DNA of 64,000 nt from DASQLQ01 sp035629935 (lineage in GTDB: Bacteria > Actinomycetota > CADDZG01 > WHSQ01), in NCBI GenBank assembly GCA_035629935.1, contig DASQLQ010000066.1, positions 1-64,000 of the forward strand, in the 5' to 3' direction. Positions 51,701 to 57,762 of the stretch are shown one piece after another. Under the pieces are notes generated by a model. It was not told the DNA's origin, ran no database searches, and saw only the letters and a program-made list of their open reading frames with translations. Within the stretch, counting starts at the first letter, position 1, and each line of letters opens with the position of its first letter. A program made the position numbers and the translations under genes.

Positions 51701-52197
51701 ATCTTGAGCGCCATCTTCTGAGAGAGGTCGCCTTGCGCCACCGCTTCGATCACGCGCGCGACCTCGGTCGTCGGGCGCACCAGATCGTCGATCAGGGAGT
51801 TAACACTCTCTACGCGGGTGGTCCACCCACCCTTCGCTTGAGGGAAACGCAGACGTTCCGTCATCCGGCCTTCCCGCCCGACAACACGAGAGATGCGTTC
51901 GAACTCTCTGGTCATCTTGTCGGCGTGAACGACCAGCTCGTTGAAGGCAGCCGCCGTTGCGGCCTCCGGGGACCCCCGGTGAGCGGGTAGTCGAACGCTG
52001 AAGTCGCCGGCCGTGACCTTCTTGAGAGCGACGGTGAGCTCCTTGAGGATCGCCCGGTCGGGCGAGCCGTTCGCTACGGCGGTTCGTCGTGCGACCGTCT
52101 GGCCGTTTTTTCCGGCCGTCTTCCTGGGCACCGCCTTCTTGGTGGTCGCCTTCGAGGTTTTTGCGGCGGCTCGGCCGCTTCTAGCTTTAGACGCCAT
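45760..52197 (-). CDS. giant soluble poly-HAMP hybrid histidine kinase
   Basis: About 2145 residues with no membrane segment. Order: a Lys/Ala-rich histone-like N-terminus (1-~45); a continuous array of ~25 HAMP-like modules (~50-1215) in which a 92-residue double-HAMP unit (VTTAVAKGDLSQKITV ... REVGTDGKLGGQA ... VNFMASNLT) repeats ten times with near identity; GAF (~1220-1375); coiled coil (~1380-1455); HisKA (H in FLANMSHELRTP, ~1465); HATPase (~1565-1695); three receivers. REC1 keeps an Asp (FLDNE), REC2 has Ser in place of the phospho-Asp (MVLSPRL), REC3 is canonical (LVLMDIMMPEMDG, ~2077). It resembles fungal group III (Nik1/Os-1) kinases, but with many more repeats. ATG 52197 follows AGAGGGA. 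Confidence 0.93.
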   Translation of the reverse strand: MASKARSGRAAAKTSKATTKKAVPRKTAGKNGQTVARRTAVANGSPDRAILKELTVALKKVTAGDFSVRLPAHRGSPEAATAAAFNELVVHADKMTREFERISRVVGREGRMTERLRFPQAKGGWTTRVESVNSLIDDLVRPTTEVARVIEAVAQGDLSQKMALKIEGQSVKGEFLRIGTAVNSMLDQLSSFASEVTRVAREVGTDGKLGGQAKVKGVSGTWKDLTDSVNNMASNLTGQVRNIAQVTTAVAKGDLSQKITVDAKGEVLELKNTINTMVDQLSSFADEVTRVAREVGTDGKLGGQAKVEGVSGTWRDLTDNVNFLAANLTSQVRNIAAVTTAVAKGDLTQKITVEAKGEVAALAETINTMTDTLSAFADEVTRVAREVGTEGKLGGQAKVKGVAGTWKDLTDNVNFMASNLTAQVRDIAAVTTAVATGDLSQKITVDVKGEVLELKNTINVMVDQLSSFADEVTRVAREVGTDGKLGGQAEVKGVSGVWRDLTDNVNFLAANLTSQVRNIAAVTTAVARGDLSQKITVEAKGEVAALAETINTMTDTLSAFAAEVTRVAREVGTEGKLGGQAKVQGVSGTWKDLTDNVNFMASNLTAQVREIATVTTAVANGDLSQKITVDVKGEVLELKKTINTMVDQLSSFADEVTRVAREVGTEGKLGGQAEVEGVSGTWKALTENVNFMASNLTTQVRNIAQVTTAVASGDLSKKITVEAKGEVAALAETINTMVDQLSTFADEVTRVAREVGTDGKLGGQARVEGVSGTWRDLTDNVNFLAANLTDQVRNIAAVTTAVAKGDLSQKITVDARGEILQLKDTINTMVDQLSSFADEVTRVAREVGTDGKLGGQADVKGVSGVWKDLTENVNFMAGNLTDQVRDIAQVTTAVAKGDLSQKITVDVKGEILELKNTINTMVDQLSSFAEEVTRVAREVGTEGRLGGQAQVTGVSGTWKDLTDSVNQLAGNLTGQVRNIAQVTTAVAKGDLSQKITVDVKGEILELKRTINTMVDQLSSFADEVTRVAREVGTEGKLGGQAEVKGVSGTWRDLTDSVNFMAANLTDQVRNIAAVTTAVAKGDLSKKITVDAKGEILQLKDTINTMVDQLSSFAAEVTRVAKEVGTEGKLGGQAEVEGVSGVWRGLTENVNQMASSLTTQVRAIADVATAVTEGDLTRSITVEASGEVAELKDKINQMISNLAETTKRNEEQDWLKTNLAKVSAMMQGQRDLETVTRLIMSELTPTVSAQHGAFFLAEAAEDDPSSVRLTLKASYGYKRRKNVPTVFEEGEALVGQAALEKHPILITDAPHDYIKVASGLGESDPVNVIVLPVVFEEHVLGVIELASFRPFSEVNQTFLNQVIETIGVVLNTIIANVRTEELLEQSQRLTQELQSQSEELQTQQEELQQTNEELQEKAELLAEQNRKIEIKNQEIEMARIGLEEKAQQLALSSKYKSEFLANMSHELRTPLNSLLILAKLLSHNEENNLTQKQVEFADTIHNAGSDLLSLINDILDLSKVEAGKMDVNPAEVDLRNMKDDLAQAFNPVAHQQDLSFSVEVASDTPKIILTDQQRLQQILNNLLSNAFKFTPQGGVKISVGLASPKTMFIADNLQKATKVVSFAVTDTGVGVPPDKLRLIFEAFQQADGTTSRKYGGTGLGLSISREIARLLGGEIQVASEEGKGSTFTLYLPLKYRPLKRPAVQPGGDTEPAFLVSEDIEGVEHDEARGLLLRSDDPALLEQSEVGDDRADLQPGDRVLLVIAGTPKDARTILNVGRSKGYKVMVALKGDSGMALAREYAPDAIFLDNEIAVVDGLVVLHHLKREAATRHIPVTVISDEEQRHHAMRSGAIGYVAKPVNKKKVAASLGEMTDFIERGVRNLLIVEDDATERSSMVDLIGTGDDISVTAVDSGEAAVKQLELKPFDCMVLSPRLAGSSSFELLEKLKADSAFLRTPVIIYSGKELTREEESKLSAYADSIVVKDVQSPAHLLDETSLFLHRVEAQLPTEKRRIIENLHNADDVFRGKKVMIVDDDVRNVFALTSLLEGRGMDVVYAENGRDGIETLDKNSDVNLVLMDIMMPEMDGYQTMRAIRKQAEFKGLPIIALTAKAMKGDREKSIAAGASDYITKPVDTDQLLSLMRVWLYK
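48706..51465 (-). repeat. ten in-frame 276-bp repeats encoding double-HAMP units
   Basis: Each 276-bp unit encodes 92 residues made of two HAMP-like halves. Units alternate between an ELKNTIN form and an AALAETIN form over the first six units (from the N-terminal side), so a 552-bp period is visible on top of the 276-bp one. Degenerate units flank both ends (~51466-51740 and ~48560-48705). The units are nearly identical at the DNA level in long stretches, which points to unequal recombination or gene conversion. Confidence 0.92.
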
Positions 52198-52351
52198 CAC
52201 TAGTCCCTCTCGTTTGGATCCGACTCGCCTGGTTTCCTCGTTAGACAGTACGCGTAGTTAGGGAACTATCGGGCGCTCAGAGAAGGAGGGCAGGACCCAT
52301 CCGGGTGGTTTTGGTGATGAATCGAAAGGACTAGTCGTCGGCGCCTAGGTG

Positions 52352-52711
52352 TTAGGAGTTCGCCCGCTCGTGGAGTAGCTCGATGAGCTCCGGCAGGTCG
52401 GTCTTGGTCACATTGGCGATAGCCCCCGCAGTGAGCATCGATTCGCGCATATTGGGGTCCTCGTAGGCCGTGAATCCGATGACCTCGATCGTGGGGAACT
52501 TCTCGCGGATGATCCGGGTCGCTTCCAGCCCGTCCATGACGGGCATCCGGAAGTCCATCACGACGACATCGGGCGATAGCTCCTCGCTCATATCGACCGC
52601 CTCTTGCCCGTTCGCTGCCTCTCCCACGATCTCAAATACCCTCTCGCGCTCCAGGCGTTTGCGGAGGATGAACCGCGCATCCGGCAGATCGTCGACCAAT
52701 AGGACCTTCAT
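52352..52711 (-). CDS. CheY-like single-domain response regulator
   Basis: A 119-residue receiver with nothing attached: acidic pair in LLVDDLPDAR, phospho-Asp in VVVMDFRMPVMDG, threonine in GFTAYEDP and lysine in VTKTDLPE. The start is ATG 52711 (MKVLLVDD); the longer frame is not coding. It lies 155 nt upstream of the poly-HAMP kinase on the same strand and is the likely phosphate acceptor for it. The gap between them (52198-52351) must hold the kinase promoter but no clear boxes are seen. Confidence 0.9.
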   Translation of the reverse strand: MKVLLVDDLPDARFILRKRLERERVFEIVGEAANGQEAVDMSEELSPDVVVMDFRMPVMDGLEATRIIREKFPTIEVIGFTAYEDPNMRESMLTAGAIANVTKTDLPELIELLHERANS

Positions 52712-52793
52712 CCGGCGAAGGGTAAACCACCACTTCTGAGCCAAGCACGACAGCCGATGGGCTCGGCCATCGGCCGAACAAAAGGAGTGACCA

Positions 52794-53627
52794 CTGGCCG
52801 TCCTTCTCGGCATCGCAGCGGCGCTGACCTTCGGCGCGGCCGACTTCATCGGGGGCCTGGCGACCAAGCGTGCCGGCGAGGTGCGGGTGGTACTGATCTC
52901 TCAAGCGATCGGTTCGGGCCTCACCATGTCGCTGCTGTACTTCTTTCAAGGCACGGGGGCGGTCGGCCCGGCGCTCGCCTGGGGCTTGGTCGCGGGGTTA
53001 GGAGGTGGCGCCGGGGTTCTGATGCTCTATCGCGGTCTGTCCCGTGGGCGGATGAGCGTGGTGGCGCCGATCACCGGCGTCGAGGCGGCCGTGGTCCCCG
53101 TCGTCTTCGGGCTCGTTGCCGGTGAACGCCCGTCGATCGGGGCCACTGTCGGGATAGCGCTTGCACTCGCCGCCGTGGTTCTGGTGTCGTCGAGCGGCTC
53201 CTCGGCTTCTGACAACAGACGAGCGGGTCTGCCCGAAGCATTGGGCGCGGGGCTTGCCTTCGGGGTCTTCTTCATCGCCCTGGAGCGAGCGGGTTCCGAC
53301 ACCGGCATCTGGCCGCTCGTGGGAGCTCGCATCTCTTCGATATCCCTGACCCTGATCGTCGCGGCCATCGCCCGAACCAAGCTCAAGCCCCCAGCGGGGA
53401 CGATGCCGGCGATAGCGGGGGCCGGGGTCCTCGATGTGACCGCGAACCTCTTCTATCTCGTTGCCGTCCGGCAGGGATTCTTATCTCTGGTCGCGGTGTT
53501 GACCTCTATGTATCCGGCGGCCACGGTCGCGCTGGCGCGCGTGGTTCTCAAGGAACGTCTCGCCCCGCTACAGCTCGCGGGTTTCGCATTAGCTCTGGTA
53601 GCGGTGATACTGATCTCAGTGGGTTAG
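52794..53627 (+). CDS. EamA/DMT-family transporter, CTG start
   Basis: A 277-residue membrane protein with about ten helices in two EamA halves (AVLLGIAAALTFGAADFIGG first, PAIAGAGVLDVTANLFYLVAV in the second). Substrate unknown; relatives export metabolites. The first conventional start, GTG 52881, lies after the first helix. The frame opens after a TGA at 52788 and contains only CTG 52794 as a possible start, placed 6 nt after AAAGGAG. The Shine-Dalgarno, the spacing and the complete first helix all point to CTG. It is divergent from the CheY-like gene and 13 nt before msrB. Confidence 0.88.
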   Translation: MAVLLGIAAALTFGAADFIGGLATKRAGEVRVVLISQAIGSGLTMSLLYFFQGTGAVGPALAWGLVAGLGGGAGVLMLYRGLSRGRMSVVAPITGVEAAVVPVVFGLVAGERPSIGATVGIALALAAVVLVSSSGSSASDNRRAGLPEALGAGLAFGVFFIALERAGSDTGIWPLVGARISSISLTLIVAAIARTKLKPPAGTMPAIAGAGVLDVTANLFYLVAVRQGFLSLVAVLTSMYPAATVALARVVLKERLAPLQLAGFALALVAVILISVG

Positions 53628-53640
53628 AGGAGGTGCGCGG

Positions 53641-54042
53641 ATGGCTCCGAAGGTGGAAAAGACCGAGCAGCAGTGGCAAGAAGAGTTGTCACCGGACCAG
53701 TACCAGGTGTTGAGGGAGAAGGCGACCGAAGCCCCCTTCACCGGCAAATACGTCCACACCAAGGACGACGGTACCTACCAGTGCGCCGGGTGCGGGGCGG
53801 AGCTGTTCTCGTCCGACACGAAGTTCGAGTCCGGTTCCGGGTGGCCGTCGTTCACCGAACCGATGAACACCGCCAACGTCGAGTTGGTCACGGACACCAG
53901 TCACGGCATGGTGCGGACCGAGGTCGTCTGCGCGAACTGCGGAGGTCACCTGGGACACGTGTTCGAAGACGGGCCTAGAGACAAGGGCGGCAAGCGATAC
54001 TGCATCAACTCCTGCTCTCTGGACCTGGACACCAAAACCTAA
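53641..54042 (+). CDS. msrB: peptide-methionine (R)-S-oxide reductase
   Basis: Repairs methionine R-sulfoxide in proteins. Zinc cysteines C48-x2-C51 and C97-x2-C100, substrate motif GSGWPSF, and catalytic Cys121 in RYCINS. 133 residues. ATG start 6 nt after AGAGGAGGT, the strongest ribosome-binding site in this region. No signal peptide, so cytoplasmic. Its stop overlaps the convergent serine hydrolase gene by 4 nt. Confidence 0.97.
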   Translation: MAPKVEKTEQQWQEELSPDQYQVLREKATEAPFTGKYVHTKDDGTYQCAGCGAELFSSDTKFESGSGWPSFTEPMNTANVELVTDTSHGMVRTEVVCANCGGHLGHVFEDGPRDKGGKRYCINSCSLDLDTKT

Positions 54043-54812
54043 GGCAGGTCCTTAAGCAGGCGCTTCGCTACACCTCTCAAGGTGTCGATCGAATAGGCAT
54101 GACTCGGTGAGTCCGTGATCATGATCGCCACCGCGATGCGCCGGGATCCCTTCTCCAGGAACGCCACCTGATGTGAGACCGCCCCCGTCCCGGACCCCCA
54201 ACCGCTCTTGAAAAAGAGATCCCAGTCGGGGCGGTGCACCTTCGCTATCCCCCAGCGCTGCGACCTGACGATGTGCGAGAGCAGATACAGCGCGTAGTCT
54301 TCGTGACGTCGGGGGATGTATCGCTCGAGATGGAAGAAGTAGCGAGCCTGTTCGGTCGCGTCGATGCTGCTAAGCCCCCACGGTCTCGTGTACCTGAAGT
54401 GGCGCATACCGGCATCGCGCGCCAGATCGTTGATGCGACGGGGGCCGAGTCGATCGGCGATCGCGGTCGCCGCAGAGTTATCGGATCGGCGGATCATCGG
54501 AGCCAACAGAGACCTGTCGTCAGCGTTGAGCTTGCGATCGCGCACCGACACTTGCCTGAGGTATCCGGCGAGCAGCATCGCTTTGAACACACTGGCCGCC
54601 GGAACCACCCGGTGCCCGCGGTGTGCGAAGAGTCTCCCCGACGGTGACTTCACGGCGAAGCTGACCGACCCCGCACGCTGCTGCGAGTATCGGACGGCCG
54701 AATCCATCGCCGGCCTCCAGCGTCCACCGGCGATCGAGGTTGCCGGCGCGAGCAGCAATAGCACGCACACGAGGCAGATGGAGAACTTCCGCATCGCCAC
54801 ATACTCCATCAC
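54039..54812 (-). CDS. secreted class A beta-lactamase-fold serine hydrolase
   Basis: Signal peptide MRKFSICLVCVLLLLAP, then the penicillin-binding fold motifs S74-V-F-K77, S110-D-N112 and K202-S-G204. The omega-loop ExxLN glutamate of true class A beta-lactamases is not visible, so hydrolysis of beta-lactams is doubtful; a DD-peptidase-like or other peptidoglycan role is possible. The GTG at 54812 follows the upstream stop directly; ATG 54794, where the signal peptide begins, is an equally good start. Confidence 0.8.
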   Translation of the reverse strand: MMEYVAMRKFSICLVCVLLLLAPATSIAGGRWRPAMDSAVRYSQQRAGSVSFAVKSPSGRLFAHRGHRVVPAASVFKAMLLAGYLRQVSVRDRKLNADDRSLLAPMIRRSDNSAATAIADRLGPRRINDLARDAGMRHFRYTRPWGLSSIDATEQARYFFHLERYIPRRHEDYALYLLSHIVRSQRWGIAKVHRPDWDLFFKSGWGSGTGAVSHQVAFLEKGSRRIAVAIMITDSPSHAYSIDTLRGVAKRLLKDLP

Positions 54813-55832
54813 TCAGATCCGGGTGGAGAGCTCCCTCCACGTCTTGTCCGTGGTGATCGGGTAGTCGTAGAGGCTCGCCCCCAGCACCTTTCTCTTCTTG
54901 ACCGCGCTGGCGAAACCGCGGGCGGCTGGGACTCCCACCTCATCGGCGATCCCTCCGATCACGTGGATGGGCGTCTTACGTCCAGTTTCTTTGCGGATCG
55001 TTGCGATGTTGTTCTCGGTGTATCGCTCGACGTGCTTGAAGCCTTCCGCGCGGAACGTGAAGTAACCCATCGGAACCATCACGTCGTAGATCCGAGCTAC
55101 ACGCTTGTAGGGGAAACGGGGCCAGTAGAGAGAATGGGAATCGGGGATGACGGCCCCGAGTGGATAGTTCTCGCCGGCCGTCGCGCGCAACTTCTTAGAT
55201 ATCTCGAGGAGGCGAACGTTGCGTTTGTGGATCCCGTCGACATTGGGAGCCTCGATGTCGAGAGCGAATGAATCGAAGTTGTGCCCGCCTTTGGTGGCGA
55301 AAAGCAGACCGGTGCGGGCCCGACGGAAGTCGCGGCCGGGACGGGCGAATGAGGGGACGTACCAACCCACCACACGCATGTCTTTCCTGTGCGCCGCGAC
55401 CAGGAACGCGCCCGTCTCTTTCGGATAGACGATGGCGCTGTCACTGCCGTGCGTTGCCGTCTGCAGATAGATCGTCTCCACACCGCGTTTGTGCATGAGG
55501 GCGACGGTGCGCCACGGATGAGCCCAGACCCAGCGATTGAAGATGTCTATCCACGAACCAAGGCCTCGATAGGAAACGAGCTGATGCCTCTTTGGCTGCT
55601 GCGGCACGAGGGGGCCGATGTTGATGTCCATCCGCTTGCGGTCGTTATGTAGAACGGGGAGGTTGGGGCGGCCCTTGTGCTCGGAGCGCGGCAATCGCCA
55701 CTCTCCCAGCGAGGCGACAGGGACTTTCCGTTGTCGGGCCGGAGCGGGAAGCTCGATCCCCGGGATCAGAGCGTGAATAACGAGAGAGAAGGCGGTAGCG
55801 ACGACGGCCCCGGTCACGAAATCTCGGTTCAG
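54813..55832 (-). CDS. secreted TIM-barrel, glycoside-hydrolase-like protein, probable CTG start
   Basis: About 339 residues: an N-terminal hydrophobic segment (VTGAVVATAFSLVIHALIPG), a Pro/Arg linker, and from SYRGLGSWIDIFN onward a barrel-like domain with GVETIYLQT, VVGWYVPSF, FALDIEAPNVDG, DVMVPMGYF and IHVIGGIAD, reminiscent of glycoside hydrolase barrels where acidic residues at strand ends act in catalysis. No named family is certain. The GTG at 55817 is 19 nt from the nearest ribosome-binding site; CTG 55832, 4 nt after AGGAGG, gives the better-charged N-terminus MNRDFV and is preferred. Confidence 0.65.
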   Translation of the reverse strand: MNRDFVTGAVVATAFSLVIHALIPGIELPAPARQRKVPVASLGEWRLPRSEHKGRPNLPVLHNDRKRMDINIGPLVPQQPKRHQLVSYRGLGSWIDIFNRWVWAHPWRTVALMHKRGVETIYLQTATHGSDSAIVYPKETGAFLVAAHRKDMRVVGWYVPSFARPGRDFRRARTGLLFATKGGHNFDSFALDIEAPNVDGIHKRNVRLLEISKKLRATAGENYPLGAVIPDSHSLYWPRFPYKRVARIYDVMVPMGYFTFRAEGFKHVERYTENNIATIRKETGRKTPIHVIGGIADEVGVPAARGFASAVKKRKVLGASLYDYPITTDKTWRELSTRI

Positions 55833-55955
55833 GATCCCTCCTCTTTTGACTACGGAGTGCAGTCGACCAGGGTACGGAGAGTCATCGGCAAGCGCACTAC
55901 GTAATGAAAGAACACAAGCAGAGGAATCTCCGGAGATTTCCAGAAATATCTAAGG

Positions 55956-56543
55956 GTGCGCCTCCCCGCCCTACTAGTCGTCTCGGTTCTGCTGCTCGGC
56001 TCTCTCGACGCCGGCGTAGCTCGGGGCGGAACGGATGGGTCGAAGTGCCCCCCCTACCCTTCTCCCCGCTGGGCAGGTGACGTGCCGACCACCTTCGTTC
56101 CCGACAGCGCAACGGCCAGACGACCGATCGAGGTCACACTTGCTACCGGTCCCGGCGCTGGGACCACGGATGCAGGGTCCCCCAAGGACGACATGGGCGA
56201 GATCAGCCACGTGTTCCACAACGTGGTTGTGGCGCCCGATAAAGGGCCGGCGATGCTCTTCGCGCGCGCCGAATACCTCCCGGCGTTCGACTACGACCTC
56301 TTCCTGCGCGCCCCTGGTGGTTCTTCGGTCGCGTTCGAATGGGATCTCAATCCAGCGGCGGTGAACGGTCCGTCACCCATGGATTCGAGCTTCAAGGGCC
56401 ATGCCGAGCCGGGTGTGTCTCAGATCGATGGGTACGGCGCGCCTCGGTGCGTCGGATACACGATCGACCTTGCGAGCGGATTGACCCCAGGAGGCCCGGT
56501 GCTTCTCAAGCTCTGGATCGCGAAGCGCAAGCCCCACCACTAG
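55956..56543 (+). CDS. secreted protein of unknown function
   Basis: A 195-residue protein with a signal peptide (RLPALLVVSVLLLGSLDAGVA). The mature part has two Cys (SKCPPYPSP and GAPRCVGYTI) that may pair, and beta-rich segments such as FDYDLFLRAPGGSSVAFEW and GPVLLKLWIAKRK. GTG start after a weak AAGGG. I do not recognise the family. The gap before it (55833-55955) is AT-richer and should contain promoters for both directions. Confidence 0.7.
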   Translation: MRLPALLVVSVLLLGSLDAGVARGGTDGSKCPPYPSPRWAGDVPTTFVPDSATARRPIEVTLATGPGAGTTDAGSPKDDMGEISHVFHNVVVAPDKGPAMLFARAEYLPAFDYDLFLRAPGGSSVAFEWDLNPAAVNGPSPMDSSFKGHAEPGVSQIDGYGAPRCVGYTIDLASGLTPGGPVLLKLWIAKRKPHH

Positions 56544-56649
56544 GTCGCCTCCTCCGAATCGGACGAAAGAGGATTTTTCGACCGAGACCTCGAACCTCTG
56601 GGGCGCGGAGCGCCGGCTGCGGGGCCGGCCGCGATCAGAGGAGGACGGA

Positions 56650-56778
56650 GTGGGCAAGCGTGGATACATGGTCATAGCAGTTGCTTCGATCTTCTCGGAA
56701 GGCACGTCGACTATCACCGACGCCACCACAGGTACGACAGTCGACGAGGCAGACATCTACGGAGACATCAACTACTGA
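56650..56778 (+). CDS. small ORF, 42-residue peptide
   Basis: GTG start 5 nt after GAGGAGG; the peptide begins MGKRGYMVIAVASIFSEGTS and ends with the acidic stretch VDEADIYGDINY. The middle is Thr-rich. A strong terminator begins 16 nt after the stop, which supports a real transcript. No Cys and no signal peptide beyond a short hydrophobic stretch. Function unknown; it may belong to the secreted-protein gene 106 nt upstream. Confidence 0.5.
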   Translation: MGKRGYMVIAVASIFSEGTSTITDATTGTTVDEADIYGDINY

Positions 56779-56794
56779 TCGCTGTTGTTACGCG

Positions 56795-56833
56795 AGATGG
56801 GGGCCGGGGTTTTCGCCCGGCCCCCATCTTTTT
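56795..56833 (+). terminator. strong intrinsic terminator
   Basis: A perfect 14-bp stem (AGATGGGGGCCGGG with its complement) with a 7-nt loop GTTTTCG, followed by TTTTT. It closes the plus-strand unit 55956-56778 and stands 24 nt before the convergent protease stop; on the minus strand the same stem is followed by A-rich/mixed sequence only. Confidence 0.92.
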
Positions 56834-56856
56834 GTTGCACAGTCCTTTAGTCCGTC

Positions 56857-57675
56857 TTAGGGAAGAAGCCCTCCGGTGAAGGGCTCGGTGCCCAGAGCCA
56901 ACTGCAGGCCGCTGAATCCACCACGGCTCTGCGCGTAACCGACCTCGCGCGCGAGGTCGCCCACGCCGTTGGAAGCCGGTATCGGAAGAATCGCAACGGT
57001 GCTCAGTGTGCCCAACGCGGCCCCCGATGCGGAGAGGAATCCGGAGCCAGAGTCACCCGGGATGCCTGGAGTCACGGTGTAAACGGTGTGGCTCCATCCA
57101 CCACCAGTCTGACCGAGGCTGTAGCCCTCTTTCGGACTCGTAGGAGTGAGGCCGAATCGCAGCCCCGAGTTGCCGTACGAGTACACCTGGTCCAACGTGG
57201 AGGACGTAGCACCGAGCGAAGTCGGTCCACCCCAGTTCGGAACCGACGGGTTAACCGAAGCGACGTCGGCAGGATCGAGTTTCACCAACGCGAAGTCGTT
57301 ATATGCACACACGTTCGGGTCCGATTCGCCATTCGCCTGCATGGTCAACCACGACGAATAGACCAGAGTTCCCGGTCGGCTGGCGCCGTCAACTTCGACG
57401 GGCGTCCCGAGCGGGAGACTGCCGGCCAGGCAACCATCGGTCTCCGTTGCTCCGCCGGTCCCCGCGCAGTGAGCTGCCTGACCGATCAGAACATCCGAGC
57501 CGTTCGTGAAGACGAAGTTCGCGGTGCACTGTGCTCCCTCGGTGAATGTCTGAACACCGGGGTGGATGCTGGCGGTCGCGGCCGGAGCCCATGCCTGCTG
57601 GGCCGAAGCCGCAGAAGGGATGAGAAGGGCCAGAACCAGGGCCGAGATCAGGAGCAAGGTCGAGCGCATGCGCAT
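56857..57675 (-). CDS. secreted trypsin-like serine protease (S1 fold)
   Basis: Signal peptide MRMRSTLLLISALVLALLIP with AXA site at SAASA; the mature protein is exported. The catalytic triad is H69 in GQAAHC, D127 in NDFALVKL and S209 in PGDSGSGF. Four cysteines (including 50/70 and 82/123) suggest disulfides. 272 residues, no C-terminal anchor. ATG start 4 nt after GGGAGG. Streptogrisin-like or trypsin-like specificity cannot be told. Confidence 0.9.
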   Translation of the reverse strand: MRMRSTLLLISALVLALLIPSAASAQQAWAPAATASIHPGVQTFTEGAQCTANFVFTNGSDVLIGQAAHCAGTGGATETDGCLAGSLPLGTPVEVDGASRPGTLVYSSWLTMQANGESDPNVCAYNDFALVKLDPADVASVNPSVPNWGGPTSLGATSSTLDQVYSYGNSGLRFGLTPTSPKEGYSLGQTGGGWSHTVYTVTPGIPGDSGSGFLSASGAALGTLSTVAILPIPASNGVGDLAREVGYAQSRGGFSGLQLALGTEPFTGGLLP

Positions 57676-57728
57676 GCTGCCTCCCTTTTAGACCGATAAG
57701 GACGACCGGCACGGCATTGTACCGATTT

Positions 57729-57758
57729 GGGGGTATTGGACTTACGCCGTATACCCCC
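57729..57758. repeat. perfect inverted repeat GGGGGTAT-N14-ATACCCCC
   Basis: Lies in the 87-nt gap between the lipoprotein gene and the protease gene. There is no U-tract after it on either strand, so it is a poor terminator; it lies 54-83 nt upstream of the protease ATG and could be an operator. No regulator is assigned. Confidence 0.6.
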
Positions 57759-57762
57759 ACCC

